From G051903925 sp051903925 (GTDB taxonomy: Bacteria > Pseudomonadota > Alphaproteobacteria > Zavarziniales > Zavarziniaceae), in the NCBI RefSeq assembly GCF_051903925.1, contig NZ_CP173678.1:310001-374000 (forward strand): DNA of 64,000 nucleotides, read 5' to 3'. The notes under the pieces are model-generated. The model was not told where the DNA came from. It ran no database searches and saw only the letters and a program-made list of their open reading frames with translations. Both the position numbers and the translations under genes were made by a program. Positions 16,672 through 24,682 of this stretch are shown here, piece after piece. The stretch's first letter is position 1, and each line of letters opens with the position of its first letter.

Positions 16672-18888
16672 ATGACGTCCATGCGGATGCGGAACGCGGC
16701 CCTGCTGCTGGCATTGGCCCTGACCTATGGAACGGCCCCGGCCGCCGCCCAGGCGACGGAGGCCGCACCCACGCCACAGGACGGTGCCGCGGCGCCTGAG
16801 GCAGCGGGCCCTGAGGCAGCAGGCCCTGAGGCTGCAGTTCCCGACGCCGCGGCCCCGGACGCAGGCGCGAGTGAGGCGGCGCCAGCCGCAGAGCCGCCCG
16901 CGGCCCCCGGCGACACCACCGCAGCGCCGCCGGCATCGGCGGACGCGGCCCCGCCGGCGGTCGCTGCGGCGCCGCCGCCCGTCATGGAGCCCGAGCACGG
17001 CAAGCCGGCGACGGCGGCCACCAGCACCGCCAACGCTGCCGGCCTGGAGGGCCTGGACCCTGCCGACGCACGCGACTTCGCCGACGCGCGCCGCGGCTTC
17101 ATCGCGACCCTGCCGGAGCCGGTCATCAAGGCGGAGGACGGGCGCGTCGTCTGGGACATGCGCCCCCATGCCGCCCAGGCGGAGGGGGTGCCCGCACCCG
17201 CCTCGGTCAATCCCAGCCTGTGGCGCCAGGCCCAGCTCAACGCCATCCATGGCCTGTTCGAGGTGGCACCGCGCATCTACCAGGTGCGCGGCTTCGACAT
17301 TTCCAACATCACCTTCATCGAGGGTGATACCGGCTATGTGGTGATCGACCCGCTGCTGTCAGCCGAGACGGCGCGCGCGGCGCGCGACCTGCTGTTCGAG
17401 AAGCGGGGGGCCAAGCCGATCACGGCCGTGATCTTCACGCACAGCCATGCCGACCATTATGGCGGCATCTGGGGCGTCATCACGCGCGAGGAGGCGGCCG
17501 GCGGCATCCCCGTCGTGGCGCCGGAAGGTTTCCTGGAACACGCGGTCAGCGAGAACGTGCTGGCCGGCAACGCCATGGGTCGCAGGGCCGCCTACATGTA
17601 CGGCGCGCTGCTGCCGCCCGACATTCGCGGCCATGTCGATACCGGCCTGGGCAAGGGCGTCTCCACGGGGCGCGTGGGCCTGGCCGTGCCGACGCGGCTG
17701 ATCAGCCAGACGGGCGAGTCGGTCACCCTGGACGGGATCGAGTTCCAGTTCCAGATGGCCCAGAACACCGAGGCGCCGTCCGAATTCAACATCTACCTGC
17801 CCGGCAGCCGGGCGCTGCTGATGGCAGAGACGACGACCGCCACGCTGCACAATCTCTATACCCTGCGCGGTGCCCTGGTGCGCGACGCCCTGGCCTGGAG
17901 CGACTCGGTTGACGAGGCAATCATGCTCTATGGCGACAAGTCGGACGTGATGCTGCGCAGCCATCACTGGCCGGTCTGGGGCAAGGACGCCCTGGTCGGC
18001 CTGATGGCGAAGCAGCGCGACGCCTATCGCTATATCCACGACCAGACGCTGCGCCTGGCCAACCAGGGCCTGGGGCCGGACGAGATCGCCGAACAGGTCC
18101 GCCTGCCCGATGCCCTTGCCCGTGAATGGTACAATCGCGGCTATTACGGCACCGTCAGCCACAATGTGAAGGCGGTGTTCCAGCGCTATCTGGGCTGGTT
18201 CGACGGCAATCCCGCCAACCTGAACCCCCTGCCGCGCAGCGAGACGGCCAAGCGCTATGTCGCCCTGATGGGCGGCGCTGACGCCGTCCTGGCCAAGGCG
18301 CGCGAAGCCTATGACGCCGGCGACTATCGCTGGGTGGCGGAGCTTGTGAACAAGGTCGTCTTTGCCGAGCCCGACAACAAGGCGGCGCGCGACCTTCAGG
18401 CGGATGCTTTGGAGCAGCTGGGCTACCAGGCGGAATCCGGTCCCTGGCGCGACTTCTACCTGACCGGCGCCATGGAGCTGCGTGATGGCATTCCCGAGCG
18501 CGTCGGGGCCAATTCCGGCTCGGCCGACGTGCTCCAGGCCATGCCCGTCGACATGGTCTTCGACCTGATGGCGGTGCGCCTGAACGGGCCCAAGGCCGCG
18601 GACACGCGGCTCATGCTGAACTGGGAATTCCGCGATCCCGCCAAGACCTATCTCATGGTGCTGGAGAACGGCGTCCTGCACCATTGGCCCGAGCGCCAGC
18701 AGGACGGCGCGGATGCCACCATCCGCCTGTCCCGCGCCACGTTCGACAAGGTCCTGACCGGGCAGGCGAAGATGCCCGAACTGCTGGCCAATGGCGACGT
18801 CGCGATCGACGGCGACCCGGCCAAGGTCGCGGCCCTGTTCGGACTGCTCGACACGTTCGACCGCCGCTTCCCCATCGTGACGCCCTGA
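16672..18888 (+). CDS. Secreted linear alkylsulfatase-type metallo-beta-lactamase-fold hydrolase
   Basis: This is a 738-residue protein. A signal peptide (residues 1-27) is followed by an unusual Ala/Pro-rich linker (28-125) with EAAGP repeats. A metallo-beta-lactamase domain follows, with THSHADH at 256-262 as the zinc site, then a helical dimerisation domain and a C-terminal SCP2-like domain (RLNGPKAADTRLMLNWEF onward). This is the domain order of SdsA1-type alkylsulfatases, which release sulfate from primary alkyl sulfates such as dodecyl sulfate in the periplasm or outside. The linker is longer than in the usual family. The substrate is inferred from the family. Confidence 0.9.
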   Translation: MTSMRMRNAALLLALALTYGTAPAAAQATEAAPTPQDGAAAPEAAGPEAAGPEAAVPDAAAPDAGASEAAPAAEPPAAPGDTTAAPPASADAAPPAVAAAPPPVMEPEHGKPATAATSTANAAGLEGLDPADARDFADARRGFIATLPEPVIKAEDGRVVWDMRPHAAQAEGVPAPASVNPSLWRQAQLNAIHGLFEVAPRIYQVRGFDISNITFIEGDTGYVVIDPLLSAETARAARDLLFEKRGAKPITAVIFTHSHADHYGGIWGVITREEAAGGIPVVAPEGFLEHAVSENVLAGNAMGRRAAYMYGALLPPDIRGHVDTGLGKGVSTGRVGLAVPTRLISQTGESVTLDGIEFQFQMAQNTEAPSEFNIYLPGSRALLMAETTTATLHNLYTLRGALVRDALAWSDSVDEAIMLYGDKSDVMLRSHHWPVWGKDALVGLMAKQRDAYRYIHDQTLRLANQGLGPDEIAEQVRLPDALAREWYNRGYYGTVSHNVKAVFQRYLGWFDGNPANLNPLPRSETAKRYVALMGGADAVLAKAREAYDAGDYRWVAELVNKVVFAEPDNKAARDLQADALEQLGYQAESGPWRDFYLTGAMELRDGIPERVGANSGSADVLQAMPVDMVFDLMAVRLNGPKAADTRLMLNWEFRDPAKTYLMVLENGVLHHWPERQQDGADATIRLSRATFDKVLTGQAKMPELLANGDVAIDGDPAKVAALFGLLDTFDRRFPIVTP

Positions 18889-18908
18889 GGCGCGGGACCG
18901 ACCGCGCC

Positions 18909-19688
18909 ATGCGGCCCGACGACGAGGACGAAGCGGGCGCCGACCTGGGCCGGCGGGCGCAGAGCATGGCGCTGCGGCGGCGCCAGATCGTGGATGCCGC
19001 GCGCGCCCTGGTGCACGAGACGGGCGACACCGGGTTCACCATGCGCACCCTGGCGGCCAAGGCTGGGGTCAGCTTGGCCACCCCCTACAACCTGTTCGGA
19101 TCCAAGCACGCGGTGATGATGGCGCTGGGCGAGGCGGACCTGAACCGCTTCCGCGCACTTGTCCAGGGCCGGCCTGCCGGCGACGCGCTGGACCGCCTGT
19201 TCGACGTCATCATCCTGACCCGCGCCATCTTCTATTCCGAGCCCAGCTTCTATCGCGCGCTGTACAAGGCGGTATTCGATCCGCATGCGCCCGAACTGCG
19301 CCTGGGCTATGTCTCGCCGCGGCAGAACTTCTGGCTGGAACTGGTGCGCGACGCCCAGCGCGCCGGCCTGATCCGCGCCGAGGTCGAGCCAAAGCCCCTG
19401 TCGCGCCTGCTGGCCCTGATCTTTGGCGGGGTCGTCCAGAACTGGATCCTGGCCGATTTCAGTGCGGAGCGCTTCGAGTCCGAGATCGGCTATGGTTTTG
19501 CGCTGACCCTGGGCGCCGCCGCGTCGCCCCTGGCCGAGGCCCGGCTGCGCCAGCTGCTGCGCGACTTCCAGGCGCGCCTGTGCCGGGCCTATCCCCGGCA
19601 CGGCGACCCGGACGCGCCGGGCCCGCGCGAAAATTCTGATTCCGATTCGACAGAGAGTGTTGACCCATCCTCCGCAAACTGCCTATAA
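18909..19688 (+). CDS. TetR-family transcriptional regulator
   Basis: This 259-residue regulator has an N-terminal TetR helix-turn-helix: RRRQIVDAARALVHETG followed by FTMRTLAAKAGVSLATPYNLF. The C-terminal ligand domain is variable. The last codons lie inside the promoter of the following oxygenase genes, so the stop codon (19686-19688) overlaps both the -10 box and a palindrome. The arrangement suggests it represses those genes in cis. The ATG at 18966 (MALRRRQ) is a possible shorter start. Confidence 0.9.
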   Translation: MRPDDEDEAGADLGRRAQSMALRRRQIVDAARALVHETGDTGFTMRTLAAKAGVSLATPYNLFGSKHAVMMALGEADLNRFRALVQGRPAGDALDRLFDVIILTRAIFYSEPSFYRALYKAVFDPHAPELRLGYVSPRQNFWLELVRDAQRAGLIRAEVEPKPLSRLLALIFGGVVQNWILADFSAERFESEIGYGFALTLGAAASPLAEARLRQLLRDFQARLCRAYPRHGDPDAPGPRENSDSDSTESVDPSSANCL

Positions 19689-19697
19689 CACGTTATA
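19660..19697 (+). promoter_or_regulatory. Sigma70-type promoter with overlapping TetR-type palindrome for the PhyH genes
   Basis: A -35 box TTGACC (19660-19665) is separated by 18 bases from a -10 box TATAAC (19684-19689). The -10 box is the left arm of an inverted repeat TATAAC-AC-GTTATA (19684-19697). AT-rich sequence of this kind is rare here. The site lies 68 bases before the PhyH start and over the end of the TetR gene. A repressor bound to the palindrome would block the -10 element. The boxes are seen directly. The binding protein is inferred from position. Confidence 0.6.
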
Positions 19698-19764
19698 AAA
19701 ATAACAACGGCCAATGAAGCCGAACGGTTGCCCTCGACGGCAGCCGATAAGGAGGAGACGTCAC

Positions 19765-20583
19765 TTGAGCCTTGCGGAGTCCGTGCCGCGCGCCGTGTCG
19801 GTTGAGCAGGCCAAAGGCCAGCTTTCCCGGCACGGCATCAGTATCCTGGAGAACGTCCTGGATGCCGCCGCCATCGCCCGCGTAAAGGACGCGCTGGCCC
19901 GCGGCATCGACCGCGACCGACAGGTGGGCACGCCGCTCAACGGTTTCGTCTTCGATCCCGATACGCGCAATACCCGGGTCTTCGACCTGGTGGGCAAGGA
20001 TCGCGTCTTTCGCGACCTGGTGGAACATCCCGCCGCCCTTGAGTTGACCCACCATCTGCTGGGCGAGGATGTTCTCCTCTCCAATTTCTCGGCCAATGTC
20101 ACGGCGCCGGGTTCGGGCGCCATGGGCATGCACGCGGACCAGGGCTACATCCCCGCCCCCTGGCCGCCTTATGCCTTTGCCATCAACATCGCCTGGGCGA
20201 TCGACGATTTCACGGTCGAGAACGGCGCCACGCGCTTCGTTCCCGACTCCGTCCACAAGGACCACGGCCCCGATTTCGAGTCGACGTACGAGACGGTGCC
20301 GCTGACCTGCAAGGCGGGCTCGATCTTCGCGATGGACGGGCGCGTGTGGCACCAGACCGGGCCCAACACCAGCGCCGACCAGACCCGCATCGGCCTGTTC
20401 GCCTATTACGTCCGGCCGTTCATCCGGCCGCAATGGAACTGGCAACAGACGGCGACGCGCGCCCTGCTGGCCGATTGCAGCCCCAGGCTCCGCGCCATGC
20501 TGGGCTTTGGCGCCAATGTGACCAGCGGCCTGGACCATCTCTACCAACGCGACGACGAGCGACTGGAGACCGCGCATGCCTGA
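19765..20583 (+). CDS. Phytanoyl-CoA dioxygenase (PhyH) family protein, first of a tandem pair
   Basis: The start is a TTG at 19765, chosen because AAGGAGG lies nine bases upstream. An upstream in-frame ATG at 19714 has no ribosome site. The 272-residue product keeps the PhyH iron triad: H123 and D125 in MHADQGY and H196 in VWHQTG. The family are Fe(II)/2-oxoglutarate oxygenases that hydroxylate acyl-CoA, terpenoid or small amine/phosphonate substrates. The substrate here is unknown. Its stop overlaps the start of a second PhyH gene by eight bases. Confidence 0.88.
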   Translation: MSLAESVPRAVSVEQAKGQLSRHGISILENVLDAAAIARVKDALARGIDRDRQVGTPLNGFVFDPDTRNTRVFDLVGKDRVFRDLVEHPAALELTHHLLGEDVLLSNFSANVTAPGSGAMGMHADQGYIPAPWPPYAFAINIAWAIDDFTVENGATRFVPDSVHKDHGPDFESTYETVPLTCKAGSIFAMDGRVWHQTGPNTSADQTRIGLFAYYVRPFIRPQWNWQQTATRALLADCSPRLRAMLGFGANVTSGLDHLYQRDDERLETAHA

Positions 20584-21385
20584 CGACCTGGGCGCCCAAG
20601 GCAGCCTGGCCCTGCCCCGGCCGACGCGCGACCTGGACCAGGCCCTGCGCGACATCGCCGAGTTCGGCGTCTGCATGGTCGCGGATGCCCTGGACCCCGA
20701 GATGCTGGCCCGCGCCCGCGTCGCCATCTACCGCGCAGCCGCCGACGACCGCCGCCGCAAGTCGGAGGAGAAGTTCCCGGACGAGGTCGAGGACGGCATC
20801 AACCAGCGCGTCTGGAACCTGCCCAGCCGCGATCCCGTCTTCGTCGAGATGGCGGAGCACCCCATCGCCCTGCACTTCGTGAAGGCGCTGCTCGGCTGGC
20901 CCGCCCTGCTCTCCAACATCTCGGGCAACATCACCAATCCCGGCGGCGGCACGATGGTGATGCATGCCGACCAGGGCTACATGCCGGAGCCCTGGGGCCG
21001 CATCCAGGGCATCAACTGCGCCTGGTGCCTGGACGACTTCACGGCCGAGAACGGGGCCACCTCCATCGTGCCCGGCAGCCACCGCCTGAACCGCGCGCCG
21101 CTGGAGAGCGAGGGCCGCACGCCCGTCATCCCGATGGAGGCCCCGGCGGGTACCCTGATCGTGATGGAGGGCCGCGTCTGGCACCAGACCGGCATCAACA
21201 CCAGCACGAACACCAGCCGGGCCGGCGCCTTTGCCTGGTACACCCTGCCGATCTACCTGCCGCAGGAGAACTGGTACCTGTCGCTGAACCCGTCCGTCCG
21301 GCAATATGCCAGCGAGACGATGCTGGAGCTCATGGGCTTCAAGGCGGGCGGCTTCGGCCGCGTCAACGGCGCCTCGCCCTACTGA
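20576..21385 (+). CDS. Phytanoyl-CoA dioxygenase (PhyH) family protein, second of a tandem pair
   Basis: This 269-residue paralogue of the preceding protein has the same metal triad, H130 and D132 in MHADQGYMPEPW and H203 in VWHQTGINTS. Both paralogues share the pattern ENGAT-(R/S)-(F/I)-VP and GRVWHQTG, so they arose by duplication yet differ widely elsewhere. They may form a heteromer or act on successive intermediates. Translational coupling with the first gene (ATG inside its end) favours equal expression. Confidence 0.9.
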   Translation: MPDDLGAQGSLALPRPTRDLDQALRDIAEFGVCMVADALDPEMLARARVAIYRAAADDRRRKSEEKFPDEVEDGINQRVWNLPSRDPVFVEMAEHPIALHFVKALLGWPALLSNISGNITNPGGGTMVMHADQGYMPEPWGRIQGINCAWCLDDFTAENGATSIVPGSHRLNRAPLESEGRTPVIPMEAPAGTLIVMEGRVWHQTGINTSTNTSRAGAFAWYTLPIYLPQENWYLSLNPSVRQYASETMLELMGFKAGGFGRVNGASPY

Positions 21386-21459
21386 TCCGCACGTCTCGAC
21401 CCAGAACAGAAGCGCCCGGTATGGCCCGGGTGCCGCGCACCATCCAGGAAGGTTGACCC

Positions 21460-22677
21460 ATGGCCGGGACCAAGCTGCGCTTCGGCGCGTTCATCGCACC
21501 GTTCCATCCGATCGACGAGAACCCCACCCTGGCGATCGAGCGGGACCTGGAACTGGTCCAGTGGATGGACAAGCTGGGCTATGACGAGGCGTGGATCGGC
21601 GAGCACCATTCCGCCGGCTACGAGATCATCGCCAGCCCCGAACTGTTCATCGCGACCGCGGCCGAGCGGACGAAGCACATCCGCCTGGGCACCGGCGTGT
21701 CGTCCCTGCCCTATCACCACCCGCTTATGCTGGCCGACCGCATCAACCAGCTGGACCACATCACGCGCGGCCGCGTCATGTTCGGCGTCGGCCCCGGCGC
21801 GCTGCCCTCCGACGCCCACATGATGGGCATCACGGTGACCAAGCAGCGCGACATGATGGACGAGGCGCTGGACGTCCTGGTGCCCCTGCTGCGCGGCGAG
21901 AAGGTCACGAAGAAGACCGACTGGTTCACCCTGAACGAAGCCCAGTTGCAGATGACGCCCTTTACCCGTCCGGGCGTCGAGATCGCGGTGGCCAGCCAGG
22001 TGTCGCCCACCGGCGCACGCGCCGCGGGGCGTCATGGCGCCGGCCTGTTGTCGATCGGGGCGACCTCGACCGGCGGCTTCAACGCGCTCGCGTCCAACTG
22101 GGCGATCTGCGAGGAGATGGCAAGGGCCAGTGGCCAGACGGTCGACCGCGGCGGCTGGCGCCTGGTCGGCCCCGTCCACATCGCCGAGACCCGCGAGAAG
22201 GCCCGCGAGAACGTGCGCTTCGGGCTTGAGAAGTGGATCTACTACTTCGCCGAGGTGGCGGCCCTGCCGCTGGCCCCGATGGAGGGCGATGCGGTCGATG
22301 CGCTGGTCGATAGCGGCCTGGCCGTGGTCGGCACGCCGGACGATGCCATCGCCCAGATCGAGCGCCTGCAGGAACAGTCCGGTGGGTTCGGCGCGTTCCT
22401 GCAGCTGGGCCACAACTGGGCCGACTTCGACAACACGAAGAAGTCCTATGAGCTGATGGCGCGCTATGTCTTCCCGCGCTTCCAGGAGCTGAACGTCAAT
22501 CGCAAGGCGTCGCTCGAATGGTCGCGCGACAACCGCACCGCCTTCGTCGCCGAGACGGTGCAGGCGGTCGGCAGCCGCATCGCCCAGCACGCCCAGGAAA
22601 AGGGCACAGAGAACATCGCGCCCGAAGTGCTCGCCCTGATCGGCGATGCCGGCGCTGCGTCAAAGGCCGCACAATAG
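21460..22677 (+). CDS. Flavin-dependent monooxygenase of the luciferase-like family, LimB-like
   Basis: This 405-residue TIM-barrel protein begins LRFGAFIAPFHPIDENPTLA and carries the long block DEAWIGEHHSAGYEIIASPE and SLPYHHPLMLADRINQLDH. These are strongly reminiscent of limonene 1,2-monooxygenase (LimB) and related FMNH2-dependent oxygenases. It needs an external flavin reductase, which is not adjacent. AAGGTTG precedes the ATG. It lies 74 bases after the second PhyH gene and before a strong terminator, so it is probably the last gene of the TetR-controlled unit. The true substrate is not established. Confidence 0.9.
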   Translation: MAGTKLRFGAFIAPFHPIDENPTLAIERDLELVQWMDKLGYDEAWIGEHHSAGYEIIASPELFIATAAERTKHIRLGTGVSSLPYHHPLMLADRINQLDHITRGRVMFGVGPGALPSDAHMMGITVTKQRDMMDEALDVLVPLLRGEKVTKKTDWFTLNEAQLQMTPFTRPGVEIAVASQVSPTGARAAGRHGAGLLSIGATSTGGFNALASNWAICEEMARASGQTVDRGGWRLVGPVHIAETREKARENVRFGLEKWIYYFAEVAALPLAPMEGDAVDALVDSGLAVVGTPDDAIAQIERLQEQSGGFGAFLQLGHNWADFDNTKKSYELMARYVFPRFQELNVNRKASLEWSRDNRTAFVAETVQAVGSRIAQHAQEKGTENIAPEVLALIGDAGAASKAAQ

Positions 22678-22745
22678 GCCTGGACGACTCGCCCGGCTTG
22701 TTCCGGGCGGGTGCGTCGCGTAGAAGTCATAATGGCTTCTAATCT

Positions 22746-22782
22746 GGCCCGCACGGCTCCCCCGTGCGGGCCCCTTTCTTTT
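22746..22782 (+). terminator. Rho-independent terminator after the PhyH/LimB-like unit
   Basis: A perfect 11-base-pair stem (GGCCCGCACGG, loop CTCCC, CCGTGCGGGCC; 22746-22772) is followed by CCTTTCTTTT. The position, 69 bases after the LimB-like stop and before the next gene, fits the end of a transcript. The stem also rules out the GTG at 22764 as a start for the next gene. Confidence 0.85.
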
Positions 22783-22799
22783 CCGAGAGTGCAGCCCCC

Positions 22800-23876
22800 G
22801 TGACCAACCAGACCGCCGCCCCGGCGTCCGAGGCCGACCGCGCCGGCAATGTGCGTGACGCCCACCGCTTCGATCCCGCCCCGCTTGAGGCCTATCTGCG
22901 CGCCCATGTCGACGGCTTTGCCGGCGAGCTTGAGGTGCGGCAGTTCCAGGGCGGTGCCTCCAACCCCACGTTCCTGCTGACCACGCATGGCGCAGGCCAG
23001 GGCCGGCGCTATGTCCTGCGCAAGAAGCCGCCCGGCAAGCTGCTGGCATCCGCCCACGCGGTGGACCGCGAATACCGCATCATGAAGGCGCTGGGCAGCA
23101 CCGATGTGCCCGTGCCGCGCATGCGGGTCCTGTGCGAGGACGACGGCGTGATCGGTACGCCGTTCTATGTCATGGACTTCCAGGAAGGGCGGATCTTCCG
23201 CTCGGCCAAGCTGCCGGGGCTGGAGCCGGCCGAGCGCAGTGCGATCTATGACGAGCTGAACCGCGTCATGACCCGCCTCCACGCCGTCGACTACCAGGCG
23301 GTTGGCCTGGGCGACTATGGCAAGCCCGGCAATTATTTCGAGCGGCAGATCGGGCGCTGGATCAAGCAGTATCGCGGGGCCCAGACCGACCAGCTGCCCA
23401 CGATGGAAAAGCTGATCGACTACCTGCCGCAGCACATCCCGGCCGACGATACGACGTGCATCTCCCACGGCGACTACCGCCTGGAGAATGTGATGTTTCA
23501 CAGCACCGAGCCGCGGATCGTCGCGGTACTCGACTGGGAATTGTCCACGCTGGGCCATCCGCTGGCCGACCTTGCCTATAACTGCATCCTCTACCATTCG
23601 GAATCCGAAGGCTTTGGCAGTCTGAAGGGCGTCGACTTCGCCGCGACCGGCATTCCCAGCGAGTCCGAGTACGTTGCCGCCTATTGCCGCCGGACCGGCC
23701 GCGACAGGATCGAGGATTTCGGCTTCTATCTGGGCTTCTCGATGTTCCGTTTGGCGTCGATCAGCCAGGGCGTCTACAAGCGCATCCTGGATGGCAATGC
23801 CAGTTCGGAGGCCGAGGCGATCAACGGCGCCGAACGCCTGGCCGAACTGGCCTGGGAAGCCATCGAACGCGGCTGA
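22800..23876 (+). CDS. APH-family phosphotransferase (acyl-CoA dehydrogenase-associated type)
   Basis: This 358-residue protein starts at GTG 22800. An upstream GTG lies inside the terminator stem. Kinase-like features are the nucleotide loop GGASNPTFLL, the lysine region RYVLRKKPPGKLL, the catalytic loop ISHGDYRLENVMF and the metal-binding AVLDWELSTLGHPLADLAY. These match the ACAD10/ACAD11-type aminoglycoside phosphotransferase-like domain, thought to phosphorylate hydroxyacyl-CoA intermediates in 4-hydroxy-acid degradation. Antibiotic resistance is unlikely. A short palindromic repeat follows. Confidence 0.9.
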   Translation: MTNQTAAPASEADRAGNVRDAHRFDPAPLEAYLRAHVDGFAGELEVRQFQGGASNPTFLLTTHGAGQGRRYVLRKKPPGKLLASAHAVDREYRIMKALGSTDVPVPRMRVLCEDDGVIGTPFYVMDFQEGRIFRSAKLPGLEPAERSAIYDELNRVMTRLHAVDYQAVGLGDYGKPGNYFERQIGRWIKQYRGAQTDQLPTMEKLIDYLPQHIPADDTTCISHGDYRLENVMFHSTEPRIVAVLDWELSTLGHPLADLAYNCILYHSESEGFGSLKGVDFAATGIPSESEYVAAYCRRTGRDRIEDFGFYLGFSMFRLASISQGVYKRILDGNASSEAEAINGAERLAELAWEAIERG

Positions 23877-23932
23877 CCTGTCTCCCCACTCATCCCCGCG
23901 AAGGCGGGAATGGGCGGGGAGAGGCAGGTGCC
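23877..23932. repeat. Short palindromic intergenic repeat (REP-like)
   Basis: The segment contains CCCCGCGAAGGCGGG, a stem-loop widespread between genes in proteobacteria, within a larger imperfect palindrome flanked by CCTGTCTCCCC and GGGGAGAGGCAGG. It lies directly after the APH-family stop and could also end transcription or protect the transcript, though no T-run follows. Confidence 0.55.
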
Positions 23933-23964
23933 GGCGCCTGAGAACAAGCTAGGATGGCAGGGTG

Positions 23965-24345
23965 ATGAAGCCGACACTCAGCCTGCGCATCGACCTGGAT
24001 CCTGATGGCCGCATCGGGCCGGGCAAGATCGACCTGCTGGAGAAGATCGCAGCCTTTGGCTCGATCTCTGCCGCCGGGCGGCAGATGGGCATGTCCTATC
24101 GGCGGGCCTGGGAACTGGTCGAAGAGTTGAACACCATCTTTGGCAAGCCCGTGGTCGAGCGGCAGGTCGGCGGGCGCCAGGGCGGGGGCGCCCGGCTGAC
24201 GGCGCTTGGCCTGGCCCTGGTCACCCGCTATCGCGCGATCGAGCAGGCCGCCGCCGCCGCCGCGACGCCCCACCTGGCTGCCATCCAGCGGGAAGTTGAA
24301 CGGGCACCCGACCCACCGGCCGCGGAGCCACCACCATCCGCGTGA
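23965..24345 (+). CDS. ModE-type winged helix-turn-helix protein (LysR-like DNA-binding domain only)
   Basis: This 126-residue protein consists of the ModE N-terminal domain alone: IGPGKIDLLEKIAAFGSISAAGRQMGMSYRRAWELVEELN, then the wing GGRQGGGARLTALG. The molybdate-binding (MOP) domain of full ModE is missing, and the tail is Ala/Pro-rich. Stand-alone proteins of this type are common and are often annotated as molybdenum-dependent regulators. A GTG three bases upstream is an alternative start. No molybdate transport genes are nearby. Confidence 0.85.
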   Translation: MKPTLSLRIDLDPDGRIGPGKIDLLEKIAAFGSISAAGRQMGMSYRRAWELVEELNTIFGKPVVERQVGGRQGGGARLTALGLALVTRYRAIEQAAAAAATPHLAAIQREVERAPDPPAAEPPPSA

Positions 24346-24352
24346 TCCGCGC

Positions 24353-24491
24353 AAAAAAAGGGCGGCCATGACATGCACGGCCGCCCACGAAAGTCACGCG
24401 GCCCATGCCGCGAAGGGAGGAGACGCAACACAGGAGCGTCGAAGCGCGAACCCCTCGGCCCCTGACAATCCACTTTCGTGCATTGCTAGCG
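24353..24491 (-). ncRNA. Candidate structured small RNA with exposed CUCCUCCC motif
   Basis: On the minus strand a likely promoter (TTGCTT at 24522-24527, 18-base spacer, TGATAT at 24498-24503) is followed by about 139 bases ending in a textbook terminator: GGGCGGCC/GGCCGCCC stem (24360-24367 with 24379-24386) and then seven T (24359-24353). Inside, CACGAAAGT (24472-24480 read on minus) can pair with ACTTTCGTG (24386-24394) to close the structure. This encloses two hairpins (24422-24440 and 24397-24412). The linker between them reads CTCCTCCC (24415-24422), an anti-Shine-Dalgarno motif known from alphaproteobacterial trans-acting sRNAs. No protein gene explains this 337-base gap. Confidence 0.6.
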
Positions 24492-24497
24492 ACTCTG

Positions 24498-24527
24498 ATA
24501 TCACATCATCTGAACACTGTGAAGCAA
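24498..24527 (-). promoter_or_regulatory. Probable promoter of the candidate small RNA
   Basis: Read on the minus strand, TTGCTT and TGATAT are spaced by 18 bases within a locally AT-rich stretch between the ModE-like and VOC genes. The predicted start of transcription is near 24491. No plus-strand gene would use it. Confidence 0.45.
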
Positions 24528-24682
24528 GGCGGCCAAAAGTTCCCCATCCTGCGCGCGTGAAAACGCGGTTCGAATTGGACTTTGACTTCACCGACCGGCG
24601 CGGCCCACCAGCCGTGCCGCACGGGTGAGACCGGCAAAAATCGTGGATCCCGGCCCGGCGCGCCCTGGCCTAGACTGTCGCG

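Noticed and set aside
22764..22799. GTG at 22764 as start of the APH-family protein
   Set aside because: It lies inside the terminator stem of the preceding unit. The GTG at 22800 begins after the T-run.
24228..24473. Minus-strand frame of 81 codons in the gap after the ModE-like gene
   Set aside because: It has no ribosome site and covers the structured hairpins, which are better explained as a small RNA.
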